Notes: generated from the sequence alone by a model not told the origin. DNA of 64,000 bases from an uncultured Alistipes sp. (GCA_910577475.1 CAJTLJ010000004.1:1-64000); one strand, 5' to 3'. Shown: positions 32,885-42,265, counted from the stretch's first letter. Numbers and translations are program-made.

Positions 32885-34258
32885 TTATTCCGTCTCGGCA
32901 AAATATTTATAGAAGAGCGGCAGGGTCTCGATGCCCTTGTAGAACTGGTCGAGGCCGAAACTCTCGTTCGGGGAGTGGATGGCATCCTCCGCCAGCCCGA
33001 AGCCCATCAGGATGGACTTCAGCCCCAGAATCGACTCGAAACCGCTGACGACCGGAATCGAGCCGCCCGAATAGAAGGGCAGCGGCTTCCTGCCGAAACT
33101 CTCCTCGATAGCCCGTTCGGCCGCCCGATAGGCGGGCAGGTCGGTCGGCGATACGTAGGGCATGCCGCCGTGCAGGGCGCGCACCTCGACCTTCACGCTC
33201 GCGGGGGCAATCGCCTTGAAATGCGCCTCGAAGAGCTCGGCGATCCTCTTCCAGTCCTGATCGGGGACCAGACGCATCGACACCTTCGCCGAGGCGGTCG
33301 ACGGAATCACCGTCTTGGTGCCTTCGCCGATATAGCCGCCCCAGATGCCGTTGATGTCCAGCGAAGGGCGAACGCCCGTACGCTCCATCGTCGTATAGCC
33401 GGCCTCGCCCTCCACGTCGCCGATCTCCAGCGCCTGCTTATACTCCTCCAGGGAGAAGGGGGCCCGGTTGAAGGCCTCGCGCTCGGCCGGGGTCAGCTCG
33501 CGCACATCGTCGTAGAATCCGGGGATCGTGATCCGCCCCCGCTCGTCGACCAGCGATGCCAGCAGGCGGGCGAGCACGTTGGCAGGATTGGCGACGGCAC
33601 CGCCGAAGAGACCCGAGTGCAGATCCTTGTTCGGCCCCGTCACCTCGACCTCCATGTAGGTCAAGCCGCGCAGTCCGCAGGTGATCGACGGCGTATCCAT
33701 GCCGATCATCGAGGTGTCCGACACCAGAATGATATCCGCCGCCAACAGCTCCCGGTTCTCCTCGCAGAACGCGTAGAGGTGTTCGGAACCGATCTCCTCC
33801 TCGCCTTCGAGCATGAACTTCACGTTGCAGGGCAGGCTGTCGGTCGCGCACATCGCCTCGAAAGCCTTGATGTGCATGAAAAGCTGCCCCTTGTCATCGT
33901 CGGCACCGCGGCCCCAGATGCGTCCCTCTTTCACCACCGGTTCGAAAGGATCGGTCAGCCACTCGCCGACAGGCTCCACGGGCATCACGTCGTAGTGGCC
34001 GTAGACCAGCACGGTCTTGGCCGCTGGGTCGACGATCTTCTCGCCGTACACCACCGGATTTCCTGCGGTGGGCATCACTTCGGCCCTATCCGCACCGGCC
34101 TCGACCAGCGCGGCGGCCAGATGCTCCGCACAGCGCACCATATCCTCCCTGTGCGCCGACTGCGCACTCACCGAAGGGATTCGCAGCACCTCGAACAACT
34201 CGTTGAGGAACCGATCCTTATTCTTCTCTATATAAAGCTTCGCTTCTTTCATAGTCAT
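32885..34258 (-). CDS. M20-family dipeptidase
   Basis: 457 aa zinc metallopeptidase of the M20 (PepV/CNDP-like) group. Metal and catalytic motifs are VLVYGHYDVMPVEP (His and Asp), WGRGADDDKGQ, the general-base Glu in FMLEGEEEIGSEHL, and a late His in AIHSPNESF. A lid/dimerisation domain is inserted at ~200-330. It has no signal peptide, so it probably hydrolyses imported dipeptides in the cytoplasm. The ATG overlaps the stop of the NlpE-like gene (ATGA); a second ATG two codons on is also possible. Confidence 0.92.
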   Translation of the reverse strand: MTMKEAKLYIEKNKDRFLNELFEVLRIPSVSAQSAHREDMVRCAEHLAAALVEAGADRAEVMPTAGNPVVYGEKIVDPAAKTVLVYGHYDVMPVEPVGEWLTDPFEPVVKEGRIWGRGADDDKGQLFMHIKAFEAMCATDSLPCNVKFMLEGEEEIGSEHLYAFCEENRELLAADIILVSDTSMIGMDTPSITCGLRGLTYMEVEVTGPNKDLHSGLFGGAVANPANVLARLLASLVDERGRITIPGFYDDVRELTPAEREAFNRAPFSLEEYKQALEIGDVEGEAGYTTMERTGVRPSLDINGIWGGYIGEGTKTVIPSTASAKVSMRLVPDQDWKRIAELFEAHFKAIAPASVKVEVRALHGGMPYVSPTDLPAYRAAERAIEESFGRKPLPFYSGGSIPVVSGFESILGLKSILMGFGLAEDAIHSPNESFGLDQFYKGIETLPLFYKYFAETE

Positions 34259-34626
34259 TTGGTTTTCTTCAGTACGTAATTCTCGGACAGGCCGCCTTCA
34301 ATAACCCGGCATTCCGTGTCGAGCATGCGCAGCGCCTCCTTTTCGATCCGAAACCGGGTCGGGGCTTCATCCGACCCTTCGGGCGTGACCGTCACCGTGC
34401 CGTTTTCGATCCGATAGCGTCCCGTCTCCGTCAGACGGAAATCCCGTTCGAGGTATTCGCTCGTCCAGGCGTACTCCCCGGAGGGGAGCAGCGTCAGCTC
34501 CACCTCGATTCCCGGGCAGTCCGCCGCCGGCAAAGTCCCCGCATAGGTGCCGGCGACCGTCGGGCGGCCCCCCGTGCAGGCGACGGACAGCATCGCCGCC
34601 GCCAACCACAAACCGATCCTTTTCAT
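34255..34626 (-). CDS. NlpE-like lipoprotein
   Basis: 123 aa with lipobox SVACT. The mature part matches the NlpE N-terminal domain: GTYAGTLPAADCPGIEVELTL, then short beta strands. In NlpE the corresponding sequence is PCADCPG, so the first Cys of the CxxC motif is Ala here, leaving a single Cys. NlpE senses copper or envelope stress in enterobacteria; without the Cys pair a redox or metal role is doubtful. It lies 12 bp after glmM and overlaps the dipeptidase start. Confidence 0.75.
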   Translation of the reverse strand: MKRIGLWLAAAMLSVACTGGRPTVAGTYAGTLPAADCPGIEVELTLLPSGEYAWTSEYLERDFRLTETGRYRIENGTVTVTPEGSDEAPTRFRIEKEALRMLDTECRVIEGGLSENYVLKKTK

Positions 34627-34638
34627 CGCATACCTGAA

Positions 34639-36027
34639 TTATAAATTGCAAATCGTTTTGATCTCATCCATGAACCGCCGGGCCAGCGCATCGGCCTCGT
34701 CCATCGACTTCGCCTCGGTATAGATCCGGATGATCGGCTCGGTGTTGGACTTGCGAAGGTGGACCCAGCTCTCGGCGAAGTCGATCTTCACGCCATCGAT
34801 ATCGTTTACGTTTTCACCGGCATAACGCGCCTTGATCTCGCGCAATACTTTATCCACATCGATGGCGGGCGTCAGCTGAATCTTGTTCTTCGACGCGAAA
34901 TAGGCGGGGTAGCTCCTGCGCAGCTCGGTCATCTTCATGTTCTTCTGCGCCAGGTAGGTCAGGAAAAGCGCCACACCAACCAGCGCGTCGCGGCCATAGT
35001 GCAGCTCGGGGTAGATCACACCGCCGTTGCCCTCGCCACCGATCACGGCTCCGACCTCCTTCATTTTGGCAACCACGTTCACCTCGCCCACGGCCGAAGC
35101 GAAATATTCGCAGCCGTGGCGTTCGGTCACGTCCCGCAGGGCGCGGGAGGAGGAGAGGTTCGACACGGTGCTGCCCTTCGCGTGCGAAAGAATATAGTCT
35201 GCGACGGCCACCAGCGTGTACTCCTCGACGAACATCGATCCGTCCTCGCTCACGAAGGCCAGCCGGTCGACGTCGGGATCGACCACCACGCCCAGATCGG
35301 CCCCCTCGCGTACGATCACCTGCGAGATCTCCGTCAGGTTCTCGGGCAGAGGTTCGGGGTTGTGGGCGAAGTAGCCCGTCGGCTCGCAGTTCAGCTCCAC
35401 CACCTCGCAGCCCAGTTCGCGGAGCAGCTTGGGGATCACCACGCCGCCCACCGAATTGACAGCATCCACTACGACCTTGAATTTGCGGGCCTTGACCGCC
35501 TCCGCATCGACCAAAGGAAGAGCCAGTACGCGGCGGATATGTTCGTCATTGAAGGGCTCGCGCGACAAGACGCGGCCGATAGAGTCGATCTCGGGGTAGA
35601 GGAAGCTCTCGTCCTCGGCCAGAGCCAGCACGCGCTTGCCCTCGGCGTCGTTCAGGAACTCGCCCCGGGCGTTGAGCAGCTTCAGCGCATTCCACTGCCT
35701 GGGGTTATGCGAAGCGGTGATGATGATGCCGCCGTCGGCCCGGTTGCAGATCACGGCCATCTCGGTTCCGGGAGTGGTGCAGAGGCCCACGTTGATTACA
35801 TCCGCGCCGCAGCCCAGCAGCGTGCCCTCGATCAGGTCGTCCACCATCTCGCCCGAGATGCGGGCGTCGCGGCCCACCACGATAGTCAGTCGTTTGCCGT
35901 CGTTCTGCTCTGTCATGAAGCGCACGTATGCCGTCGTAAATTTCACCACGTCGATCGGCGTGAGGTTCTCTCCGACCGCGCCGCCGACGGTTCCGCGAAT
36001 ACCGGAGATCGATTTAATGAGTGTCAT
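34639..36027 (-). CDS. glmM: Phosphoglucosamine mutase
   Basis: 462 aa enzyme of the alpha-D-phosphohexomutase family. GlmM converts glucosamine-6-P to glucosamine-1-P for UDP-GlcNAc and cell-wall synthesis. Motifs are SGIRGTVGG at the N-terminus, the phosphoserine loop ITASHNPRQWNAL, the Mg-binding DPDVDRLAFV, the sugar-binding GGEGNGGVIYPE and a C-terminal phosphate-binding RKSNTEPIIRIYTEA. The last has SNTEP where phosphomannomutases have GTEP. ATG 36027 is chosen because MTLIKSISGIRG is the family start. First gene of a leftward operon. Confidence 0.9.
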   Translation of the reverse strand: MTLIKSISGIRGTVGGAVGENLTPIDVVKFTTAYVRFMTEQNDGKRLTIVVGRDARISGEMVDDLIEGTLLGCGADVINVGLCTTPGTEMAVICNRADGGIIITASHNPRQWNALKLLNARGEFLNDAEGKRVLALAEDESFLYPEIDSIGRVLSREPFNDEHIRRVLALPLVDAEAVKARKFKVVVDAVNSVGGVVIPKLLRELGCEVVELNCEPTGYFAHNPEPLPENLTEISQVIVREGADLGVVVDPDVDRLAFVSEDGSMFVEEYTLVAVADYILSHAKGSTVSNLSSSRALRDVTERHGCEYFASAVGEVNVVAKMKEVGAVIGGEGNGGVIYPELHYGRDALVGVALFLTYLAQKNMKMTELRRSYPAYFASKNKIQLTPAIDVDKVLREIKARYAGENVNDIDGVKIDFAESWVHLRKSNTEPIIRIYTEAKSMDEADALARRFMDEIKTICNL

Positions 36028-36092
36028 CGGTTTATGAAAGTTAAGAAAATTATTTGTCAATATACCTATATAAAGGAAATTTTGGTTTTTTC

Positions 36093-36123
36093 TTTGATAT
36101 TCGACGTAAATATATTACTTTTA
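36093..36123 (+). promoter_or_regulatory. Promoter of the dnaN operon
   Basis: TTTG (36093-36096) and TACTTTTA (36116-36123) are 19 bases apart. The predicted start at ~36127 lies downstream of an in-frame ATG at 36123, so translation must begin at ATG 36156. Confidence 0.65.
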
Positions 36124-36155
36124 TGCCAATTAAAAAAATTAAAAACGGATTTTTT

Positions 36156-37031
36156 ATGAGAACCATCCCTCCTTCCGAATTGATTATCAACAGCGACGGA
36201 TCGATTTTCCACCTCCACCTCAAGCCGGAGCAGCTTGCCGACATCGTGATTCTCGTCGGCGATCCCGGCCGCGTCGCATTGGTAGCCTCCTTTTTCGAAA
36301 AGATCGAATGCGAAGTCTCCAATCGGGAATTCAAAACCGTGACGGGCACCTACAAGGGGCGCCGCATGACCGTACTCTCCACGGGCATCGGCATCGGAAA
36401 CATCGATATCTCCGTCACGGAGCTCGACGCACTGGCCAATGTCGACTTCGAAACCCGGCAGGAGAAGGCTCAGAAGAGACGGCTCACGCTGGTCCGGCTG
36501 GGCACCTCGGGCGCCATCCAGCCCGACATCAAGGTGGGGCAGGTGGTCTTCTCGCGCACCTCGGTCGGATTCGACGGCCTGCTGAACTACTACAAGGGGC
36601 GCAACGACGTCTGCGACCTGGACATCGAACGGGCCTTCATGCAGCATACCGGCTGGAACGAGTTGCTGCCGAAACCCTATTTCATCGACGCCGACAAGGA
36701 GCTTCTCGAACTGTTCCGCGACATGACCGTCGAGGGCATCACCATCGCGGCTCCGGGCTTCTACGCTCCGCAGGGCCGCTGGGTGCGTCTCCAGCCGGCC
36801 GATCCGCAGCTCAACGAGAAGATCGAGTCGTTCCGCTACGAAGGTCGCCGCATCACCAACTTCGAGATGGAGGGCTCGGCCCTGGCCGGTCTGGCCGCCC
36901 TGATGGGGCACCGCGCCGCCACCATGTGCACCATCATCGCCCAGCGGGTGGCGCTCGACGCCTGCACGGACTACAAACCGTTCGTCAGACAGATGATCGC
37001 CGACGCACTGGACCGCCTGGCGACCCTGTAA
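36156..37031 (+). CDS. Nucleoside phosphorylase (uridine-phosphorylase-like)
   Basis: 291 aa purine/uridine phosphorylase family enzyme for nucleoside salvage. Visible features are the phosphate-loop GDPGRVALVASFF, TGIGIGNIDISV, the LVRLGTSGAIQPDIKVG block and the nucleoside-binding FEMEGSALAG. It belongs to the Bacteroidetes group of nucleoside phosphorylases near UdP; whether uridine is the substrate is not certain. The start is set by the promoter (see the promoter entry). It is 41 bp from dnaN and probably heads that operon. Confidence 0.85.
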   Translation: MRTIPPSELIINSDGSIFHLHLKPEQLADIVILVGDPGRVALVASFFEKIECEVSNREFKTVTGTYKGRRMTVLSTGIGIGNIDISVTELDALANVDFETRQEKAQKRRLTLVRLGTSGAIQPDIKVGQVVFSRTSVGFDGLLNYYKGRNDVCDLDIERAFMQHTGWNELLPKPYFIDADKELLELFRDMTVEGITIAAPGFYAPQGRWVRLQPADPQLNEKIESFRYEGRRITNFEMEGSALAGLAALMGHRAATMCTIIAQRVALDACTDYKPFVRQMIADALDRLATL

Positions 37032-37072
37032 CCGCAAATAATAACAGAAAACGATAAAAACAGAAAGATAAC

Positions 37073-38197
37073 ATGAAATTCTCCGTATCAAGTTCCGCGC
37101 TGCTCTCTCTGCTGGCAACGGCCGGCAAGGTCATCAGCAACAAAAGCACGCTGCCCATTCTCGACTACTTCTGCCTGGTTCTCAAGGAGGGCAGGCTGCA
37201 GGTAACGACCTCCGACCTGGAGACCACCATGATCGGCTCCATCGAAGTGGAGAACGTCGAGAGCGAAGGCTCCATCGCCGCCCCCGTCAAGCAGATGCTG
37301 GATCTGCTGAAGGAGTTCCCCGAAATGCCCCTCACCATCAGCGTGGACGACAGCAATTGGGAGATCACCGTCAACTGGAAGAGCGGTTCGCTCTCGTTCC
37401 CGGGCGCCAGCGCCGTCAGCTATCCCGAGCTGCCCGAGTTCTCGAACGACAAGTGCGAGATCGCGCTGGATGTCGACACACTGGTAAACGGCATCAACAA
37501 GACCATCTTCGCCACGGCCGACGACAACTTCCGCCCCCAGATGAACGGCGTCTACTTCAATTTCGAACCCGGCAAGCTCACTTTCGTCGCCACCGACGCC
37601 CACAAGCTGGTGAAATACGCCGTCGAGCGCGAGGGCGACCTGACTACGGCCTTCATCCTGCCCAAGAAACCCGCCAACCTGCTCAAGTCGGCGCTGCTGA
37701 AGGAGGACGAGGAGATCCGCATGAGCTTCGACGCCAACAACGTCCGCTTCGAGCTGAAGAACGCCACCTTCGTCTGCCGGCTGATCGAGGGCTCCTATCC
37801 CAACTACAACGCCGTGATCCCGACCAACAACCCCAACAAGGTGCTGGTGGACCGGATCGAACTGCTGAACGGCATCAAGCGCGTGGCCATCTGCTCCAAC
37901 CCCACGACCAACCTGATCCGCATGGATATCGCCCAGAACCGCATCAACCTCACGGCGCAGGACATCGACTTCTCGCTGTCGGCCAACGAGACCATCTCGT
38001 GCAGCTACGACGGCGCCCCCATCACCATCGGCTTCAAGTCGACCTTCCTGGTGGAGATCCTGTCGAATATCGACACGCCGACCGTGGTGATCGAGCTGGC
38101 CGATTCGACCCGTGCCGGCGTATTCAAGCCCGTTTACGACGACAAACAGGCGTCGGAGACCCTGATGCTGATCATGCCCATGATGATTAACGCGTAA
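37073..38197 (+). CDS. dnaN: DNA polymerase III beta subunit (sliding clamp)
   Basis: 374 aa DNA clamp that tethers polymerase III to DNA. The three clamp domains can be followed: domain I (MKFSVSSSALLSLLATAGKV, SNKSTLPILDYF), domain II after ~130 (ETMIFATADDNF-type, RPQMNGVYFNF, VATDAHKLVKY) and domain III after ~250. The C-terminal MLIMPMMINA is close to the MPM(R/I) ending of clamps. Length is normal. It is followed after 8 bp by a DEDDh exonuclease. Confidence 0.97.
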   Translation: MKFSVSSSALLSLLATAGKVISNKSTLPILDYFCLVLKEGRLQVTTSDLETTMIGSIEVENVESEGSIAAPVKQMLDLLKEFPEMPLTISVDDSNWEITVNWKSGSLSFPGASAVSYPELPEFSNDKCEIALDVDTLVNGINKTIFATADDNFRPQMNGVYFNFEPGKLTFVATDAHKLVKYAVEREGDLTTAFILPKKPANLLKSALLKEDEEIRMSFDANNVRFELKNATFVCRLIEGSYPNYNAVIPTNNPNKVLVDRIELLNGIKRVAICSNPTTNLIRMDIAQNRINLTAQDIDFSLSANETISCSYDGAPITIGFKSTFLVEILSNIDTPTVVIELADSTRAGVFKPVYDDKQASETLMLIMPMMINA

Positions 38198-38205
38198 GGC
38201 CCGAC

Positions 38206-38976
38206 ATGCAACTCAACCTCAAACGACCCATCGTCTTCTTCGACCTGGAGACCACCGGTGTGGATACGGCCCGCGACCGGATCGTCGAGATCTCGCTCGT
38301 CAAGGTGATGCCCGACGGCCGGGAGATCGTGAAGACCCGCCGGATCAACCCCGGCATGCACATTCCCGCCGAGGCGAGCGCCATCCACCACATCACCGAC
38401 GAGGATGTGAAGGATTGTCCGCAGTTCGCCCAGATCGCCAAATCGCTGGCGCAGTTCCTCGAGGGGTGCGACTTCGGCGGCTTCAACTCGAACCGCTTCG
38501 ACCTGCCCGTGCTGGTCGAGGAGTTCCTGCGCGCCGGTGTCGACGTCGATTTCAAGCGGCGCCGCTTCATCGACGTGCAGAACATCTTCCACAAGATGGA
38601 GCAGCGCACGCTGGTCGCCGCCTACAAGTTCTACTGCGACAAGAACCTCGAGGAGGCCCACTCGGCCGAGGCCGACACGCTGGCTACCTACGAGGTGCTG
38701 AAGGCGCAGCTGGACCGCTATCCCGAGTTGCAGAACGACGTCGCGGCGCTGGCGGAATTCTCCACGCGCGACAAGACGGCGGACTACGCCGGCCGCATAC
38801 TCATCAACGAAAAGGGGGAAGAGGTGTTCGGATTCGGGAAATACAAGGGGCGCAAGGTCGAGGAGATATTCGACAGCGAACCGAGCTATTACGCCTGGAT
38901 GATGAACGGCGACTTTCCGCTCTATACGAAAAAGGTGATCACCGAGATCCGGTGCCGCCGCAAAAACAGCAAATAA
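38206..38976 (+). CDS. DEDDh 3'-5' exonuclease (DnaQ-like)
   Basis: 256 aa. The N-terminal ~170 residues are a DnaQ-type exonuclease: ExoI motif FFDLETTGVDTARDRIVEIS (Asp and Glu), ExoII region GFNSNRFDLPVLVEEF, and ExoIII HSAEADTLATYEVL (His and Asp). The C-terminal part (~175-250) is a DUF3820-like segment with FGKYKGRKVEEIF and YYAWMMNGDFP. It could be the proofreading epsilon subunit or a related DNA/RNA exonuclease. Position next to dnaN fits a replication role. Confidence 0.88.
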   Translation: MQLNLKRPIVFFDLETTGVDTARDRIVEISLVKVMPDGREIVKTRRINPGMHIPAEASAIHHITDEDVKDCPQFAQIAKSLAQFLEGCDFGGFNSNRFDLPVLVEEFLRAGVDVDFKRRRFIDVQNIFHKMEQRTLVAAYKFYCDKNLEEAHSAEADTLATYEVLKAQLDRYPELQNDVAALAEFSTRDKTADYAGRILINEKGEEVFGFGKYKGRKVEEIFDSEPSYYAWMMNGDFPLYTKKVITEIRCRRKNSK

Positions 38977-38983
38977 CACCCAA

Positions 38984-40825
38984 ATGAAGAGAGTTCTTCT
39001 GCTTATCGCCCTGACGATCGCCGCCGCATGTCTCCATGCGGCGGTGCCCGTCGAGCGTTCGCAAACCGTGGTCTACATCAACGGCGAGAAGTTCTACATC
39101 CACACCGTCCGCAAGGGCGACACGCTCTTCGCCATCGCCCGCTGCTACAATATCAGCGAGAGCACCCTGCTTGAATACAACCCGACGGCCGCCGACGGGC
39201 TGAAGATCGACCAGACACTTCGGATTCCGCTCGTCAAGAAGCAGGACGGGGAGCGCCCCCTGACGGCGAAGGAGGAGAAGCGGCGCAAAAAGACCTTCAT
39301 CGAACATACGGTCGCTCCGGGCGAGACACTCTACGCCGTCTCGCGGCGCTACGAGATCTCGGTCGAAACGATTCTGGAGGACAACGAGGGGCTCGATCCC
39401 CGTCACCTGACGGTCGGCCGAACGCTGCTGATCCGCAAGAAGGAGATCGGCCGCACCGACGAGGAGCGGACCCGCAGCGAACTGACGCAATATGCCGAGG
39501 CGTTGAACCACGCCGGGGCCTCAGCCTCCGGCTATGCGTATTATGTCGTCCAGCCCCGAGAAACCGTCTACTCGCTCTCCCGCCGGTTCGGTATGACCGA
39601 ACAGGAGTTCATCGCACTCAACGACCTGCAAGAGGGGCTGAAAGCGGGCGCCATCGTCCGCGTCCCCTGCGAAACGCCCGTCGCCGAGACTCCGGAGCCG
39701 ACGATCGATCCGGCCGACACGACCGGGATGCAGGGCGAGACAACCCCGCCGGCAGAAATCGTGTTCCGCGCCCTGCGTCCCTCCGAACGGCTTCAGGTAG
39801 CGCTGCTGTTGCCGCTCTCGTCCGAGTCGGGGACGCCGAGTCCCAATTTCACCGCTTTCTATCAGGGCTTTCTGCTGGGTCTGGAGGCGGTTAAGAACCG
39901 CGGATACTCCGTCGATCTGAACCTATTCGACATCCGGAAAAGTCCCGCGAGGATCGAGGCTCTATTGCAGAATCCCCAGTTCCGCGAAGCCCGGCTGATC
40001 GTGGGTCCGGTCTACGAAGAGCATGCGGAGCCCGTGGTCCGCTACGCAGAGGAGCAGGGGATACCCGTTGTGACCCCGCTGGCCGACCTGAAACAGCTCG
40101 AAAGCGACGCCCTGTTCCAGATGGCGCCGCCCGAATCGCACAAGTACGACAAACTGGCATCGCTGCTGGAGGCGGGCGGCAATGTCACGCTGATCCGCAC
40201 CGAGCACAACGATCCGGAGTTCGAGCGGGAGATTCTCGACCGGTTGCAGGACCGGGCGTTCGAGTACTACGACTACCAGTCGGTTCAGGGAGCCGATTTC
40301 GCCCGCCGCAGCGACCTGACGCCGCTGCTGAAGCGTTACGACAAGCACCTCTTCTTCGTACTTTCCGACAACGAGGTCGACGTCGACCGCATTCTGGCCT
40401 CGCTGGCCTCGGCCCAGACCAATCTGCAGGCCCGCGGCTTCAGTGCACCCGAGTACACGGTCGTGGGCAATGCCCGCTGGAACCGCTATGCGAACATCGA
40501 CCGCACGACCTTCTTCAAAAACCGGGTCGTGCTCTTCTCGATCTTCCACGCCAAGCGGGACAGCGAGGAGGTGCGGCGTTTCGACACCGAGTACATCCGC
40601 GCTTTCGGCTCCATGCCCAACCTCTACTCCTATCGGGGTTATGAAACGGCCGTCATCTTCTGCCCGGGCATGTACTCCGACATCGAGTACGATATGGAGG
40701 GACGGCGCTACAAACCGCTTCAGACGACCTACACGTTCCGTCAGGAACCGAACTCGCCGACCCACGTCAATCAGGAGTGGGTGCGCATAAACTACAACTC
40801 CGACTTTACGATCACCCTCGAATAG
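38984..40825 (+). CDS. LysM-repeat protein with periplasmic-binding (PBP1-like) domain
   Basis: 613 aa with signal peptide (to ~20, ACLHAA). Three LysM motifs follow: ~40-85 (HTVRKGDTLFAIARCYNIS), ~106-150 (HTVAPGETLYAVSRRYEIS) and ~185-230 (VVQPRETVYSLSRRFGM). These usually bind peptidoglycan. Residues ~265-600 form a type-1 periplasmic binding fold with LQVALLLPLSSESGTPSP and EARLIVGPVYEEHAEPVV. The fusion resembles, but is not the same as, LpoA-type activators. A role in sensing or organising the cell wall is inferred. It sits mid-operon between the exonuclease and rex. Confidence 0.85.
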   Translation: MKRVLLLIALTIAAACLHAAVPVERSQTVVYINGEKFYIHTVRKGDTLFAIARCYNISESTLLEYNPTAADGLKIDQTLRIPLVKKQDGERPLTAKEEKRRKKTFIEHTVAPGETLYAVSRRYEISVETILEDNEGLDPRHLTVGRTLLIRKKEIGRTDEERTRSELTQYAEALNHAGASASGYAYYVVQPRETVYSLSRRFGMTEQEFIALNDLQEGLKAGAIVRVPCETPVAETPEPTIDPADTTGMQGETTPPAEIVFRALRPSERLQVALLLPLSSESGTPSPNFTAFYQGFLLGLEAVKNRGYSVDLNLFDIRKSPARIEALLQNPQFREARLIVGPVYEEHAEPVVRYAEEQGIPVVTPLADLKQLESDALFQMAPPESHKYDKLASLLEAGGNVTLIRTEHNDPEFEREILDRLQDRAFEYYDYQSVQGADFARRSDLTPLLKRYDKHLFFVLSDNEVDVDRILASLASAQTNLQARGFSAPEYTVVGNARWNRYANIDRTTFFKNRVVLFSIFHAKRDSEEVRRFDTEYIRAFGSMPNLYSYRGYETAVIFCPGMYSDIEYDMEGRRYKPLQTTYTFRQEPNSPTHVNQEWVRINYNSDFTITLE

Positions 40826-40832
40826 ATTCGTC

Positions 40833-41486
40833 ATGGCAAATATCTCGAACGGGATTCCCGAAAAGACCATCGAGCGGCTGAGCGAGTATCGCCGAACGCT
40901 GCTGGCCTGCCACAAGCAGGGCATCTCGCATATCTTCTCCCACGTACTGGCCGGCATGCACGGCATCACGGCCGTACAGGTCCGCCGCGACCTGATGCTG
41001 ATCGGGTTCTCGAGCGACACGAAAAAGGGTTACGACGTCAAGGTCCTGATCGACTTCATCAGCGGCATCCTCGACAGCGTTCAGCCCATGAACATCGCCG
41101 TGCTGGGCATGGGCCACCTGGGTCAGGCCATCACGAAGTATTTCAACGACAAGGGGCTGAAGCTGAAGATCATCGCGGCATTCGACATCGACCCCAAGAA
41201 AGTCGGCACCGAGATCGACGGCATTCCCTGCTACCACATGAACGATTTCGAAAAGACGGTCGAGGAGCGCGAAATCAGCATCGTGATCGTCTCGTCGCCC
41301 ACGAAGGTAGCTCCGCATCTGGTGGTTCCGATCATCAATGCAGGCATCAAGGGGGTGCTCAACTTCACCTCCACGCCGCTCAATTTCCCGCAGGGAATCG
41401 TCGTGGAGAACTACGACATCACGACCCTGCTCGAAAAGGTCGCCTACTTCGTCAAGGAGGCGGAGGAGGGTAACGGTAACTCCTGA
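40833..41486 (+). CDS. rex: Redox-sensing transcriptional repressor Rex
   Basis: 217 aa. An N-terminal winged helix (~1-80, with IPEKTIERLSEYRRTLLA and ITAVQVRRDLMLIG) precedes an NADH-binding Rossmann domain. The nucleotide loop is GMGHLGQAI, where most Rex proteins have GAGNLG. A C-terminal helix swaps between subunits. Rex represses fermentation and respiration genes and lets go when NADH is high. Its targets are probably elsewhere. It lies 7 bp from the LysM gene and 4 bp before the RibF-like gene. Confidence 0.93.
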   Translation: MANISNGIPEKTIERLSEYRRTLLACHKQGISHIFSHVLAGMHGITAVQVRRDLMLIGFSSDTKKGYDVKVLIDFISGILDSVQPMNIAVLGMGHLGQAITKYFNDKGLKLKIIAAFDIDPKKVGTEIDGIPCYHMNDFEKTVEEREISIVIVSSPTKVAPHLVVPIINAGIKGVLNFTSTPLNFPQGIVVENYDITTLLEKVAYFVKEAEEGNGNS

Positions 41487-41490
41487 ACGC

Positions 41491-42261
41491 ATGCGGATCT
41501 TCCGTAGTCTCGACGCATTCTCCCCGTCCCGGTGCATCACGGCCACCGTCGGTTCCTACGACGGTGTACACTGCGGCCACCGGGTACTGCTTCGTCAGGT
41601 GGTCGACGAAGCCCGCCGGAGCGGCGGCGAAAGCCTGGTCGTCACCTTTTCGCCCCATCCCCGGCTGCTGCTGGAGAAGGAGCCCGACCTGAAGCTGCTC
41701 ACCTCGCCCGAGGAGAAGTTCCACCTGCTGGAGCAGCTCGGCATCGACAATCTGGTCGTCATTCCTTTCGACCGGGCATTCAGCCGCCTTTCCCCGCAAG
41801 AGTTCATCCGGATGCTGGTCCGCGAGGCCGGCGTCTCCACGCTCGTGATCGGTTACGACCACCGCTTCGGCCACGACAAGAGCGGCGGTCACGACCTGCT
41901 GTTACAGTTGCAGGAGCAATACCGACTGCGCATCATCGAAGTAGCCGAGCAGGAACTCGAACACGAACACCTGAGCTCGTCGGCCATTCGCCGGCTGGTC
42001 GAGCGGGGCGAAACCGAACACGCCGCCCGGCTGCTCGGCAGCCCCTATCTGCTGATGGCGGAGCGAAGGCCGGACGGCGGGCTGATCCCGTGCGACCGCC
42101 ACAAGCTGCTGCCCGCTCCGGGCGACTACCGCGTGCGTGTGGAGCTGCCGCACCGGCTGGCCGGTACGACCGCGACCCTCCTGATCCGCCCCGACGGCTC
42201 CCTAACACTGAAAACCGACGAAGAGCTGCCCGAAGGGCCTCTTCTCCTATCATTCCGATAA
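41491..42261 (+). CDS. Short RibF-like FAD synthetase, without flavokinase domain
   Basis: 256 aa. Residues ~15-180 match the FAD synthetase half of RibF: TVGSYDGVHCGHRVLL (nucleotidyl HxGH region), TFSPHPRLLL, FDRAFSRLSPQEFIRMLV, VIGYDHRFGHDKSG and LSSSAIRRLVERGE. The normal C-terminal riboflavin kinase half (GxVxxGxxxGRxLGFPTAN) is absent. Instead ~70 residues of unrelated beta sequence follow. Normal RibF is ~310 aa. It may make FAD from FMN, use another nucleotide substrate, or be a paralogue of a full RibF encoded elsewhere. The gene starts 4 bp after rex. Confidence 0.8.
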   Translation: MRIFRSLDAFSPSRCITATVGSYDGVHCGHRVLLRQVVDEARRSGGESLVVTFSPHPRLLLEKEPDLKLLTSPEEKFHLLEQLGIDNLVVIPFDRAFSRLSPQEFIRMLVREAGVSTLVIGYDHRFGHDKSGGHDLLLQLQEQYRLRIIEVAEQELEHEHLSSSAIRRLVERGETEHAARLLGSPYLLMAERRPDGGLIPCDRHKLLPAPGDYRVRVELPHRLAGTTATLLIRPDGSLTLKTDEELPEGPLLLSFR

Positions 42262-42265
42262 AACC

